A stretch of 18,603 nucleotides of DNA from an uncultured Campylobacter sp. (GCF_937981295.1 NZ_CALJPC010000029.1:1-18603); one strand, 5' to 3'. Numbered from the stretch's first letter, positions 1 to 7,762 are shown. Notes: generated by a model from the letters alone, not told the origin. Program-made: numbers and translations.

Positions 1-1
1 G

Positions 2-100
2 CCAAGTGTTATAAAAACTATGATTGGCAATGCTGGACTTGATGAGACAGAAACGCAAACTTTGACTAGATTTTTACAAAGCAAAGCCCCAATAGAATAA
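2..100 (+). CDS. 3' end of an unidentified protein (partial)
   Basis: Reading from base 2, an open frame of 32 codons runs to a TAA at 98-100, so only the C-terminus lies inside the window. The visible tail contains ..MIGNAGLDETETQTLTRF.., an amphipathic helix of the kind that closes small c-type cytochromes and many other helical proteins. No haem motif or other diagnostic residue is in view, so the family cannot be named. It converges on the two-component operon on the other strand, with a hairpin terminator between them. That this is really the end of a gene is likely but rests only on the open frame and the terminator just after it. Confidence 0.45.
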   Translation, partial: PSVIKTMIGNAGLDETETQTLTRFLQSKAPIE

Positions 101-129
101 CTTTATTTGTGCTTTATTTCTATAAACTA

Positions 130-181
130 GAAAATTTCGGCCTTTGATGGACTATATCCCCAGGCTTAGGTCGAAATTTTT
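130..181. terminator. Hairpin terminator between convergent genes
   Basis: Bases 131-143 (aaaatttcggcct) pair with 168-180 (aggtcgaaatttt), giving a 13-bp stem with a single G-U pair and a loop of about 24 nt. The outer stem is A:T-rich on both sides, so either strand would present U residues at the 3' arm. The hairpin lies between a gene ending at 100 on the plus strand and the response regulator ending at 233 on the minus strand. It is therefore best read as a bidirectional Rho-independent terminator. Confidence 0.65.
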
Positions 182-232
182 CAGCAATTTTTAAATCAAA
201 TCACGGAATTGCTTTTAGACTTAAATTTACTA

Positions 233-928
233 TCAAGCCTCATCATCGATCGAGAGCTTGTAACCAAGTCCTTGAACGTTTTTGATAAGCTGCGCATAGG
301 TTTTATTACGCAGTTTATTTATGTAGTTTCGCATAGTATCAAATGACGCTACTTTGCCACTCCACGTGAAATTTTCTATCATCTCAAATGATACGACTCG
401 CTCTTTATTTATCGCTAGGATATGCAAAAGTCGCTGCTCAGTTCTAGTCAAAGCAATATTTCCACTCTCGCTATAAAGCAATCTATCTTGCATATCATAG
501 CTAAATCCACGACCTAGATTTAAACGTTTAATAGTCTTTACGCCGTTTTTTGTGGCCATTAATATCATGATTAAAAGCTGCTGTTTATCAAATGGCTTTT
601 TAAGCAGATTTGAATTTTGTATGCTTATCGAGTTTTGTAAATTTTCATCGGTATCATAGGCTGTAATAAAAATGATAGGCATGCGTGCATCAAGCTCTCT
701 AACCCGTTTTGCCATCGATGTTCCGCTCATATGGGTCATATTTATATCAGTGATGATAATATCAATGTCGTTTTTGCTAAAGCACTCTAAGCCTTCTTGC
801 CCGTTTTGTGCCTTATAGATTTGGCTTACATATGGCGCAAGAAGTCCAGCCAAAACTCCTTGCAACTGTGTGTCGTCCTCAACCAAAAGCACATTTAAGT
901 GTGCTAACTCTTTAAAAATTTCATTCAT
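233..928 (-). CDS. OmpR/PhoB-type response regulator
   Basis: This 231-residue DNA-binding response regulator is the output partner of the kinase encoded just upstream. An N-terminal receiver domain (about residues 11-122) shows the acidic pair Glu17-Asp18 in LLVEDD, the phospho-acceptor Asp61 in IIITDINM, the switch Thr89 (FITAY) and the conserved Lys111 (LLKKPFD). A winged-helix effector domain (about 135-228) carries the LTRTEQRLLHIL and MRNYINKLRNK segments and ends in the usual VQGLGYKL hairpin. Its ATG overlaps the kinase stop codon (ATGA, 925-928), so the two are translationally coupled. The target genes are not shown by the sequence. The adjacent broken respiratory operon is a reasonable guess, since Campylobacterota commonly place such pairs beside alternative-electron-acceptor genes. 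Confidence 0.9.
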   Translation of the reverse strand: MNEIFKELAHLNVLLVEDDTQLQGVLAGLLAPYVSQIYKAQNGQEGLECFSKNDIDIIITDINMTHMSGTSMAKRVRELDARMPIIFITAYDTDENLQNSISIQNSNLLKKPFDKQQLLIMILMATKNGVKTIKRLNLGRGFSYDMQDRLLYSESGNIALTRTEQRLLHILAINKERVVSFEMIENFTWSGKVASFDTMRNYINKLRNKTYAQLIKNVQGLGYKLSIDDEA

Positions 929-2907
929 TTTAATAGCTCTATTTCAAATTTTGTCGGATTTTTAGCATTTGCAAGCCTTATGTCACCACGTAGTTTTTTC
1001 TCAAAAATAAGCTTACAAAGATAAAGTCCCATGCCGGTGCCGTCGTCGCCTTTTGTGGTAAAAAACGGCTCGAAAATTTTATCTAAAAGCTCACTATCTA
1101 CACCATTTGCATTATCTTCGATAGTAATAATAAATTTGCTCTCATCTTGGCTCAAATTTATAGCCACATAAGGGGAGAAATTTTCTCTATTTTTTGCCTT
1201 TTTTGCCAGCTCATCTTTTGCATTTGTGATAAGGTTCATAAGCACATGTTTTATGTAGTTTGCATAGCTTTTGATCTTATAAGAGCCTTCCTCGTATGTA
1301 AAACGTAACTCGATATTTTTTACTTGAAGTTGCGGTCGGCAAATGTATAAAACATCATCTAGCACGTTGATTAGGTCAAATTCTTTCTCACAAAAATCCT
1401 CTTTGTAAAAATCCCTAAAAACATCGATAGTCTCATTCATAAGCTCAACGTTCATACGTATATTTTCAATATTTTTTAGTGCCATTTTATCGCCATTTTT
1501 GCCGCTTAACAGCTCATACGTATCGCTTGCAAGAAGCAAAAGCGTATTTAGAGGCTGCTTGTATTGATGTGAGATCACGCTTATCATCTCGCCAAGTGCT
1601 GCCATTTTGGAATTTTGCAGTAAAATTTGTTCCTGTTTTTGCTTGTTTTGCTCCAAGTTTACCTCATGCGTAATATCATGCGACATGATAAAAACGCCCT
1701 CAAACAAGCCTTGTTTATCGAGCAGCGGCAAAAACTCTGTTTTATAAAACAGCTCACCCTTTTTTGAAGTCAAGCTAAAGCTCTTGGTTGGGTTGCTGCT
1801 GATTTGGGTAAATATACTCTGTGTGGTTTTATTCGAGCAAAAAATACTATAGAGTTCTTTTAAATTTTTACCGATATTTGCCTTAAATTTTAGGCCAAAA
1901 ATTTTCTCAAATTCTTTGTTGATAAAGGCGATATTGCCAGCTTTATCTGCGATGACAAGCCCACCTATTGGGTTTTTGGCAAAAAGATTTAAAAGATGCT
2001 TGTTTTTATAAAATTTTCGCTGCGCCACATAAAGAGCAGCAAAGGCGCAAACACCAAAAAATGCCAATGCCAAAAAAATACCAAGATCTTTTAGCACTTT
2101 TTTGTCGATTTGCCTGTAAATCATACCCTCATCAAGCACGCTAACTAGCATCCATTTGCTATTTTCGAGCGTATCATATACAAAAATATAAGGCTTATTT
2201 TTGATAAGAATTTGCTCATTTCCTTGTTTTTTAACTGAAATTTTTTGCAATATCTCTTTGGTTTGAGTGCCTGAAAAGTCTAAAATTTGCTCTGTTTGAT
2301 CGAGGATATTTTTGCCATCTACCATTAAAAACGCTGAGCCATTTGCAAGCGGAAAGAGTGTGGCAAGCTCTTTTTGAAAAATTTCAAAGTCAAGGTCAGC
2401 CGTCAAAACACCTATAAATTTACCATTTTTTAAAAGTGGCGTTGAGACAGAGATGACGTAGATACCAAGCTGATGGTCTATATATGGCTCGGTAAAGCTT
2501 GTTGTCATACTCTCTTTTGCAGCCACAAACCAAGGGCGGTCTGAGAAATTATATTGCGGCTCGATTTCGTTACTTGCGACAAATCTGTAGCTATCCGGAT
2601 ATCCGGCATAGACTGCTAAAAAGCTACCCGTTCTAGCAACAATGCTAAGCACGCCTTTTATCGTAGTATAATCTTGTGTATAATCTTTTGTCGCAACAAA
2701 TTTTGCTGTCTCCTCAAGCAGTCGCTTTTGCTGCTCGATACGCTCATTTATGATTGCCTTGTATTTTTGTACCGTTTTTATCTGGCTTGAGACGGCAGAG
2801 TCGTATGTTTGTTGTTTGTTTTCATCATAGTTTGTAAAAACTAGATAAAAATATCCCACAGCAACGGCGACTAATAAAATGTAAAAATAATTTTGCTTGA
2901 ATTTCAT
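925..2907 (-). CDS. Membrane sensor histidine kinase with Cache and PAS domains
   Basis: This 660-residue transmembrane sensor kinase phosphorylates the regulator encoded downstream. In order: a transmembrane helix at about residues 8-24; a periplasmic dCache-type ligand-binding domain to about 265, with the typical DRPWFVAAK and ISVSTPLL strands; a second helix at about 274-294; a cytoplasmic PAS domain (about 305-410); a HisKA dimerisation helix with His447 in VISHQYKQPLN; and a HATPase domain with the N box (LITNAKDEL, Asn562), the G1 box (EDNANGVD) and the G2 region (TGMGLYLCK). The periplasmic Cache domain implies sensing of a small external ligand, perhaps an organic acid or amino acid, but the ligand cannot be read off. 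A TATAAT sits only a few bases before the start codon and no clear ribosome binding site is visible. Confidence 0.92.
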   Translation of the reverse strand: MKFKQNYFYILLVAVAVGYFYLVFTNYDENKQQTYDSAVSSQIKTVQKYKAIINERIEQQKRLLEETAKFVATKDYTQDYTTIKGVLSIVARTGSFLAVYAGYPDSYRFVASNEIEPQYNFSDRPWFVAAKESMTTSFTEPYIDHQLGIYVISVSTPLLKNGKFIGVLTADLDFEIFQKELATLFPLANGSAFLMVDGKNILDQTEQILDFSGTQTKEILQKISVKKQGNEQILIKNKPYIFVYDTLENSKWMLVSVLDEGMIYRQIDKKVLKDLGIFLALAFFGVCAFAALYVAQRKFYKNKHLLNLFAKNPIGGLVIADKAGNIAFINKEFEKIFGLKFKANIGKNLKELYSIFCSNKTTQSIFTQISSNPTKSFSLTSKKGELFYKTEFLPLLDKQGLFEGVFIMSHDITHEVNLEQNKQKQEQILLQNSKMAALGEMISVISHQYKQPLNTLLLLASDTYELLSGKNGDKMALKNIENIRMNVELMNETIDVFRDFYKEDFCEKEFDLINVLDDVLYICRPQLQVKNIELRFTYEEGSYKIKSYANYIKHVLMNLITNAKDELAKKAKNRENFSPYVAINLSQDESKFIITIEDNANGVDSELLDKIFEPFFTTKGDDGTGMGLYLCKLIFEKKLRGDIRLANAKNPTKFEIELLK

Positions 2908-3249
2908 TTCGATATTATAGAATTTTTAAGATAAAAGTGTGCAATGGCGACCAAAAATTTGCTAAATTCAACCTATACTATACCGCATAATATTACTGAG
3001 ATACTTATTTTGAATTTAATGTCTAAGCAAAACATCAGACTAGTTAAATCAAATATCAAAATTGCATTAATGCCATTTTCCAATCCAAACCAAGATAAAC
3101 TAGATTTTTAGATATGAGTCCAAAGTAATTTCATGGAATCTTTTTTTATAAAGCAAAATATTTCTTGAAAACTGCACCGCTTTTACCAAAAACATTTCTT
3201 TGTTTGATAAACAATTCAAAAAAACAAAAACTGTAAAAGATGCGGTTGA
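2908..3249. other. AT-rich spacer between the kinase and the broken reductase gene
   Basis: This 342-bp stretch has no convincing gene. One small open frame begins with ATG at 2944 and ends with TAG at 3109-3111 (55 codons). It has no recognisable motif or clear ribosome binding site and is probably chance. A second frame running from about 3182 into 3290 contains the segment FKKTKTVKDAVEI and stops just after the reductase remnant begins in the neighbouring frame. It could be a frameshifted scrap of the same flavoprotein, but this cannot be settled by eye. The stretch presumably holds the scar of whatever event removed the 5' part of the reductase gene. Confidence 0.5.
2914..2919 (-). promoter_or_regulatory. 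Candidate -10 box for the sensor kinase operon
   Basis: On the minus strand a perfect TATAAT lies six bases before the kinase ATG. A TTGCAC further upstream, with about 19 nt between, could be a weak -35. If this -10 is used, transcription would start at or next to the ATG and the mRNA would be leaderless, which agrees with the lack of a Shine-Dalgarno sequence. In such AT-rich DNA a chance match is possible. Confidence 0.35.
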
Positions 3250-3525
3250 AATACCGATAAATATAGGCTTTACGCTGGCAAGATGGGCGTAGGTGCTAGC
3301 TTAGTCGTCATGGGCGGCTTCACCGTAGAGCCAAGCACTGCAAACGTGCTAGATACCGACTATAACGAAATTTCGGGACTTTATGCCTGCGGTAACGTTA
3401 TGGGCGGACGTTTTTTGGGCGACTATCCGGTAGTTTTAGCCGGCACTAGCCACGGAACATGCCTATGCTACGGACGCTTAGCAGGCTATCAGGCTGTGGC
3501 AAACGCAAAAGGAGTACAAGCATGA
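3250..3525 (+). pseudogene. C-terminal remnant of a fumarate-reductase-like flavoprotein
   Basis: From base 3250, just after an in-frame TGA at 3247-3249, about 91 codons encode the end of an FAD-dependent reductase of the fumarate reductase / flavocytochrome c superfamily. The diagnostic parts are VVMGGFTVEPSTANVLD, then GLYACGNVMGGRF, then DYPVVLAGTSHG and YGRLAGYQA. In this family these build the end of the FAD-binding domain. Relatives are about 450-600 residues long, so most of the protein, including the dinucleotide-binding N-terminus and the substrate-reducing domain, is missing. The internal ATG at 3283 has no good ribosome binding site. The TGA overlaps the ATG of the next gene by ATGA, preserving the old operon junction with the cytochrome. 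An 80-residue product from 3283 could be made but should not bind FAD or act as a reductase. Confidence 0.8.
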
Positions 3526-4049
3526 GCAAGAAAAGAAAATATACGATAATAGGACTAATAGTAGCCGCTATCGTCGGTTTTATAGCGTTTCATCAGATAG
3601 AGGCCGCTAGCCACAAGGCTGAATTTTGTATCATGTGTCACAACATGCAGCCAGAGTACGATTCTTTTACAAAAGGAGATATGCTAGCTAAAAAGCATAA
3701 CGACGCAAATGTAACATGTCACGACTGCCACACGCCAACCATAGGCGAGCAGCTAAACGAGGTCAGGATGTATGTAACAGGCGACTTTGAGATGCCGGCG
3801 AAACAAAGGGGCTTTAAAAACGAGCAGTGCACTAGCTGTCATAAGATAGCCGACATAAGAAAAAAGACCGCGCACTATGGCCTATCTAACCCGCAAGAAG
3901 GCACTCACAATAAAGCCAATGAGATGCTACAGTGTCAGTCATGCCACGCCGTGCATCATCCGCAAAAGCTAAATACTTGTATGTCTTGTCACCCGATAGA
4001 CTGGAAGGTAGATAGTAGCTGGAAGATGTATCCGCCTAGCGAAAAATAA
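3522..4049 (+). CDS. NapC/NrfH-type membrane-anchored cytochrome with five haem motifs
   Basis: This is a 175-residue quinol-oxidising cytochrome that would hand electrons from the menaquinol pool to a periplasmic reductase. It starts at ATG 3522, preceded by AAAGGAG and overlapping the upstream stop by ATGA. One N-terminal membrane helix (about residues 8-25, positive residues MSKKRK before it) anchors the protein facing the periplasm. Five CxxCH haem-attachment motifs follow: CIMCH, with a nearby Met as in NapC/NrfH haem 1, then CHDCH, CTSCH, CQSCH and CMSCH. NrfH and NapC proper have four, so it is better called a NapC/NrfH-like pentahaem cytochrome than NrfH. The reading frame is intact. 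Its natural partner is probably the flavoprotein whose 3' remnant lies directly upstream, so it may now be orphaned or serve another reductase. Confidence 0.85.
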   Translation: MSKKRKYTIIGLIVAAIVGFIAFHQIEAASHKAEFCIMCHNMQPEYDSFTKGDMLAKKHNDANVTCHDCHTPTIGEQLNEVRMYVTGDFEMPAKQRGFKNEQCTSCHKIADIRKKTAHYGLSNPQEGTHNKANEMLQCQSCHAVHHPQKLNTCMSCHPIDWKVDSSWKMYPPSEK

Positions 4050-4054
4050 TCTTT

Positions 4055-4078
4055 AATCCGCCTCGCTCGGGGCGGATT
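4055..4078 (+). terminator. Terminator after the cytochrome gene
   Basis: AATCCGCC (4055-4062) and GGCGGATT (4071-4078) form a perfect 8-bp stem with an 8-nt loop, six bases after the cytochrome stop codon. The following tatctcctc gives only a weak U tract. Position and stem strength still make it the likely transcription end for the reductase/cytochrome operon. Confidence 0.6.
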
Positions 4079-4113
4079 TATCTCCTCTGTAAATATAAAC
4101 GGCTCAAGATAAG

Positions 4114-4458
4114 TTAAGCGGATTTTCCCTTATTAATTTTAGCAAAATGCAATGGATCTCTTTTATATATGTAGTTTAGTAGCTCAAATTTAAAACAATT
4201 TATATATTTAATGCCATCTATATATCGTTCGACTATTTCTCCAAAAATAGTAGGTATTTCTTCTTCTTCTTGTATAACGTCTTTTAATATGAATATGTTG
4301 TTTATTCCTGAGGTGTCAATACTAAAACCTAACTCTTGAATGTTGTTGTCGACCGCGTCCTTTAATTTATGCTGTTCGAGAAATAATTTTGAACCGGGAA
4401 GTGAATAAAAAAGAATTTCGGCGACATACTGTATGTAAAAAAAGTATTTTTTGAGCAA
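4114..4458 (-). CDS. Doubtful small hypothetical protein
   Basis: A 114-codon open frame in AT-rich DNA lies downstream of mnmG on the same strand. The only available start is TTG at 4456-4458, with no visible ribosome binding site. The in-frame stop upstream leaves no room for an ATG. The translation has an aromatic N-terminus (KKYFFYIQYVAEILFY), an acidic EEEE cluster near the middle and a basic C-terminus. No family is recognised. It could be a real low-GC accessory gene, the remains of one, or chance. A separate ATG at 4461-4463 lies in another frame. Confidence 0.3.
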   Translation of the reverse strand: MLKKYFFYIQYVAEILFYSLPGSKLFLEQHKLKDAVDNNIQELGFSIDTSGINNIFILKDVIQEEEEIPTIFGEIVERYIDGIKYINCFKFELLNYIYKRDPLHFAKINKGKSA

Positions 4459-4603
4459 TTCATGACAATGAATCTAAATTTACTATTGGCATAATTATCA
4501 AAACATAGTTTTAGTTCAAACTGAAACATATTTTAAAATATCGTCCAGATTTTTCACTATAAATTTTAAAATTACTTTATTGAGCCTTTTATGCTTTAGC
4601 ATG

Positions 4604-6496
4604 CTATTCTCGCTTTATCCCAAGCTTATCGCCGAAATTTTGTTTTATGTAAATGTGCAAAATATCGATCGCGGCGGGCGTTACGCCGCTGATCTCGCTC
4701 GCGGCAAAAAGCGTCGGCGGCGCAAAGCGGTTTAGCTTCTGCACGATCTCGTTGCTAAGCCCTCCGATCTTGCTAAAATCGATCTGCGGCGGGATCGCGA
4801 CGCCAAGCAACCCCTTCATCCTCTCGACCTCGGCGCGCTGCATCGCGATGTAGAAATGATACTTGCACTGCGTTAAAATTTCATCCAAAACCTCATCGCT
4901 AAAGCCCTCAAAATGCGGCGCCAGAGCAAGCAGACCCGCCTTTGAAAAGCCGCTTTGAGAGGCGATTTTTTGCAAGCTACAGCTTTGCGAAATTGGCTCT
5001 GCGCCGATACTTTGCAGCAGGCTAAGCGTCTGTTTCGAAGGGGTAATCTGCTTTTTTAGCAAAAATTCCATTCCACTCTCTACGTCTAGCTTAAACTTGC
5101 GCGCCCGCTCGTAGCTTGCCTCGTCTAAAAGCCCGATCTCGCGGCCGTATTCGCTTAGGCGCAGCACGGCGTTGCCCTCGCGCAGCAGCAGACGAAATTC
5201 CGCGCGCGAAGTAAACATTCGGTAGGGCTCGTTCGTGCCTTTGGTAACCAGATCATCGATCAAAACGCCGATATACGCCTCATCCCTGCGCAAGATCAGA
5301 GGCTGCCGCCCGCGCAAATCAAGCACGGCGTTGATGCCCGCCATCAGCCCCTGCGCCGCGGCCTCCTCGTAGCCGGTGGTGCCGTTGATCTGGCCTGCTA
5401 AAAACAGCCCGCGGATCTTTTTGGTCTCGAGGCTGTGTTTAAGCTCGGTAGGATCGATAAAATCGTACTCGATCGCATAGCCAGGGCGGACGATTTTTGC
5501 ATTTTCAAAGCCTCTGATCGTGTGCAAAAACGCAACCTGCACGTCGTAAGGAAGGCTCGTAGAAAGCCCGTTTACGTAATACTCCGTAGCCTCGCGCGTC
5601 TGCGGCTCGACGAAGACGTGGTGGCGGTCTCGATTTGGAAACTCATAAATTTTAGTCTCGATGCTAGGGCAGTAGCGCGGGCCGGTGCTTGAAATTTGCC
5701 CCGTAAACATCGGCGCGCGGGCGAAATTTTCGCGGATGATCTCGTGCGTGCATTCGTTCGTATAAGCGATGAAGCAAGCAAGCTGCTTCGGCGCAAAATT
5801 TTTGCTACGAAAGCTGAAAGCGCGCGGATCCGCGTCGCCGTCTTGGCGCTCAAGCACGCTAAAATCGATCGTCTTAGCATCGATCCTTGGGCAGGTGCCC
5901 GTCTTTAGCCGCCCCATTTGCAGCCCTAGACTTCGCAGCGATTCGGCTAGCTCGACGCTCGCTAGCTCGCCCACGCGCCCCGCTTGCAGCTTGTTCTCGC
6001 CTACGTGAATTAGCCCGTTTAAAAAGGTGCCGGCGGTGATTATCAGATGCTCGGTCTCATAAATGTTGCCAAGATGGGTCTTAACGCCGCAAACGCGCGG
6101 AACGCCATCCTGCTCGCAGGTTAAAATTTCGCTCGCGATCTCTTGGCTTACATCCAGCCCCTGCGTGTTTAGTAGCAAATTTCGCATGTAGATGCGGTAT
6201 TCATCCATATCAATCTGAGCGCGCGAGCCGCGCACGGCGGGGCCCTTGCTCTCGTTTAAAATTCTAAACTGCAGCCCGCACGCATCCGCCGCAAGCCCCA
6301 TCTGACCGCCCAGCGCGTCGATCTCCTTTACCAGATGTCCCTTCGCAAGGCCGCCTATTGCGGGATTACAGCTCGCAGCGCCGATCTGCTCGGCTAAGAT
6401 CGTAATTAGCAGCGTCTTTGCGCCCATTTTTGCGGCGGCTAAGCTTGCCTCGATACCCGCGTGCCCGCCGCCCACAACGATAACGTCGTATTTCAT
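4604..6496 (-). CDS. mnmG: tRNA uridine-5-carboxymethylaminomethyl modification enzyme MnmG
   Basis: MnmG (GidA) is an FAD enzyme that works with the GTPase MnmE to place the (carboxymethyl)aminomethyl group on U34 of certain tRNAs in the cytoplasm. The 630-residue length is normal for the family. Visible signatures are the FAD-binding GGGHAGIEA at residues 9-17, SCNPAIGGLAKGHLVKEID (42-60), GPAVRGSRAQIDM (85-97), the cysteine-containing segments KTGTCPRID and GPRYCPSIETK, FLAGQINGTTGYEEAAAQG, and the tRNA-binding region with TSRAEFRLLLREGNA. The ATG at 6496 is supported by AAAGG six bases before it and by the canonical MKYDVIVVGGGHAG start. The gene is GC-rich and diverges from bioB. It is a housekeeping gene and probably marks native chromosome. 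Confidence 0.97.
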   Translation of the reverse strand: MKYDVIVVGGGHAGIEASLAAAKMGAKTLLITILAEQIGAASCNPAIGGLAKGHLVKEIDALGGQMGLAADACGLQFRILNESKGPAVRGSRAQIDMDEYRIYMRNLLLNTQGLDVSQEIASEILTCEQDGVPRVCGVKTHLGNIYETEHLIITAGTFLNGLIHVGENKLQAGRVGELASVELAESLRSLGLQMGRLKTGTCPRIDAKTIDFSVLERQDGDADPRAFSFRSKNFAPKQLACFIAYTNECTHEIIRENFARAPMFTGQISSTGPRYCPSIETKIYEFPNRDRHHVFVEPQTREATEYYVNGLSTSLPYDVQVAFLHTIRGFENAKIVRPGYAIEYDFIDPTELKHSLETKKIRGLFLAGQINGTTGYEEAAAQGLMAGINAVLDLRGRQPLILRRDEAYIGVLIDDLVTKGTNEPYRMFTSRAEFRLLLREGNAVLRLSEYGREIGLLDEASYERARKFKLDVESGMEFLLKKQITPSKQTLSLLQSIGAEPISQSCSLQKIASQSGFSKAGLLALAPHFEGFSDEVLDEILTQCKYHFYIAMQRAEVERMKGLLGVAIPPQIDFSKIGGLSNEIVQKLNRFAPPTLFAASEISGVTPAAIDILHIYIKQNFGDKLGIKRE

Positions 6497-6522
6497 TTTT
6501 TGCCTTTAAATTTAAAGCCGCA

Positions 6523-6528
6523 ATTTTA
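6523..6528 (-). promoter_or_regulatory. Candidate -10 box for mnmG
   Basis: On the minus strand TAAAAT occurs about 26 bases before the mnmG ATG, within GGCTAAAATTG. It is a plausible sigma-70 -10 element. Campylobacter promoters generally lack a conserved -35, so none is claimed. Confidence 0.35.
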
Positions 6529-6700
6529 GCCAAAATAAAATTTCAAAACGATAAATCGCGCGCAGATGTCGCAGACGAGCCGTCCGCAAAAATCGAGGCA
6601 CAAAATCGGCGAGCAAGGGCGTAAAATTCCGCGTAAATTTTTAGCGCAAAATTCCTGCGCCAAAATTTCACGCGCGAGCTTTGCTTTAAATTTAGCGTTG

Positions 6701-6706
6701 TATAAT
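6701..6706 (+). promoter_or_regulatory. Candidate -10 box for bioB
   Basis: A perfect TATAAT in the context GTTGTATAATTA lies 25 bases before the bioB ATG, at a normal distance for a short leader. A TTGCTT at 6681-6686 is too close to be an ideal -35, which fits the weak -35 use of Campylobacter. The Shine-Dalgarno AAGGA at 6724-6728 follows, with a short 3-base gap to the ATG. Confidence 0.5.
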
Positions 6707-6731
6707 TACGCATTTTTATCAAAAAGGATGA

Positions 6732-7724
6732 ATGCTGATAGATAAAGCTTATGTTTGCGCGTTGAAAGATCGCGTGATAGGCGGCTACGAGATTGCAAAG
6801 CAGCAGGCGCTAGAGCTGGCGCGATGCGAGGATTTAGGCGCGCTTTTTGCGGCGGCGGATGAAATCAGGCGCGAGTTTTGCGGCGATAAATTTAATCTCT
6901 GCACGATCATAAACGTAAAATCGGGGCGCTGTAGCGAGGACTGCAAATACTGCGCGCAGTCGGCGCATTTTAACACGGGCTGCGAGACTTACGGAATTTT
7001 GAGCGAGCGGCAGGTGCTAAGCGCCGCGCTTGCGAACGAAGCCGAGCAGACGCACCGCTTCTCGCTCGTCGCCAGCGGGCGCGGAATTTCTCAAAAAAGC
7101 TCCGATCTGAGAGCATACTGCGCGATCTATGAGCGGCTGCGAAGCCAGACGCGGCTGCATCTGTGCGCCTCGCTGGGGATCGCCTCAAAGCCCGCGCTGG
7201 CGCTACTTAAAGCGAGCGGCGTGCAGACCTATCATCACAATCTCGAGACTTCGCGCAAATTTTATCCGCAGATCTGCACGACGCACAGCTACGACGACCG
7301 CATCCAAACGATACAAAACTGCCGCGCCGTGGGGCTTGACGTATGTAGCGGCGGGATTTTCGGGCTGGGCGAGGGCATGGAGGATCGCATCGATATGGCG
7401 CTGCAACTGCGAGAGCTGGGCGTTAGCTCCGTGCCGATCAATATCCTGACCCCGATTAAAGGCACTCCGCTGCAAGACGCCGCGCCGCTAGCGCACGATG
7501 AAATTTTAAAATCGATCGCGATCTACCGCTTTATCTTGCCGCGCGCGTATCTGCGCTTCGCAGGCGGCAGGCGAAATTTGGGCGAGCACGTGCGCACGGC
7601 GCTTGGATGCGGCATCAACTCGGCGCTTACGGGCAATTTCCTAACCACCACCGGCGATAGCATCGCAAGCGATAAGGCGCTTGTAGCGCAGTGCGGATTC
7701 GACCTCGCAAAGGGCGCGGATTAG
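6732..7724 (+). CDS. bioB: Biotin synthase, clostridial/Bacteroides-type
   Basis: This 330-residue radical-SAM enzyme inserts sulphur into dethiobiotin, the last step of biotin synthesis. The SAM-cluster motif is CSEDCKYC (Cys67, Cys71, Cys74) in the context VKSGRCSEDCKYCAQSAHF. Further signatures are HLCASLG (Cys145), TYHHNLETSRKFYPQICTTH, CSGGIFGLGEG (Cys205), INILTPIKGTPL and LRFAGGR (Arg280, matching E. coli Arg260). At the place of the first E. coli auxiliary-cluster ligand, Cys97 in RFCMGAAW, this protein reads RFSLVASG with a serine. This arrangement and the roughly 60-residue N-terminal extension fit BioB of anaerobic Firmicutes and Bacteroidetes. Campylobacter jejuni BioB is about 50 residues shorter and starts almost at the SAM motif. 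It is GC-rich like mnmG, so any acquisition is old or came from a similar genome. Confidence 0.95.
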   Translation: MLIDKAYVCALKDRVIGGYEIAKQQALELARCEDLGALFAAADEIRREFCGDKFNLCTIINVKSGRCSEDCKYCAQSAHFNTGCETYGILSERQVLSAALANEAEQTHRFSLVASGRGISQKSSDLRAYCAIYERLRSQTRLHLCASLGIASKPALALLKASGVQTYHHNLETSRKFYPQICTTHSYDDRIQTIQNCRAVGLDVCSGGIFGLGEGMEDRIDMALQLRELGVSSVPINILTPIKGTPLQDAAPLAHDEILKSIAIYRFILPRAYLRFAGGRRNLGEHVRTALGCGINSALTGNFLTTTGDSIASDKALVAQCGFDLAKGAD

Positions 7725-7762
7725 CGCCGGTCTGGAATTAAAGATAAAATTTAAGAGGCGCT

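Noticed and set aside
3522..4049. Naming the cytochrome nrfH
   Set aside because: No nrfA follows, five rather than four haem motifs are present and the upstream partner is a flavoprotein remnant, so a nitrite reductase role is not supported.
4591..4602. atgctttagcat as a terminator after mnmG
   Set aside because: The stem is only 4-5 bp and the minus strand lacks a U tract after it.
5435..6008. Open frames on the plus strand inside mnmG
   Set aside because: They lie wholly within a well-supported conserved gene, are Arg/Ala-rich and have no ribosome binding site; they are shadows of the GC-rich coding strand.
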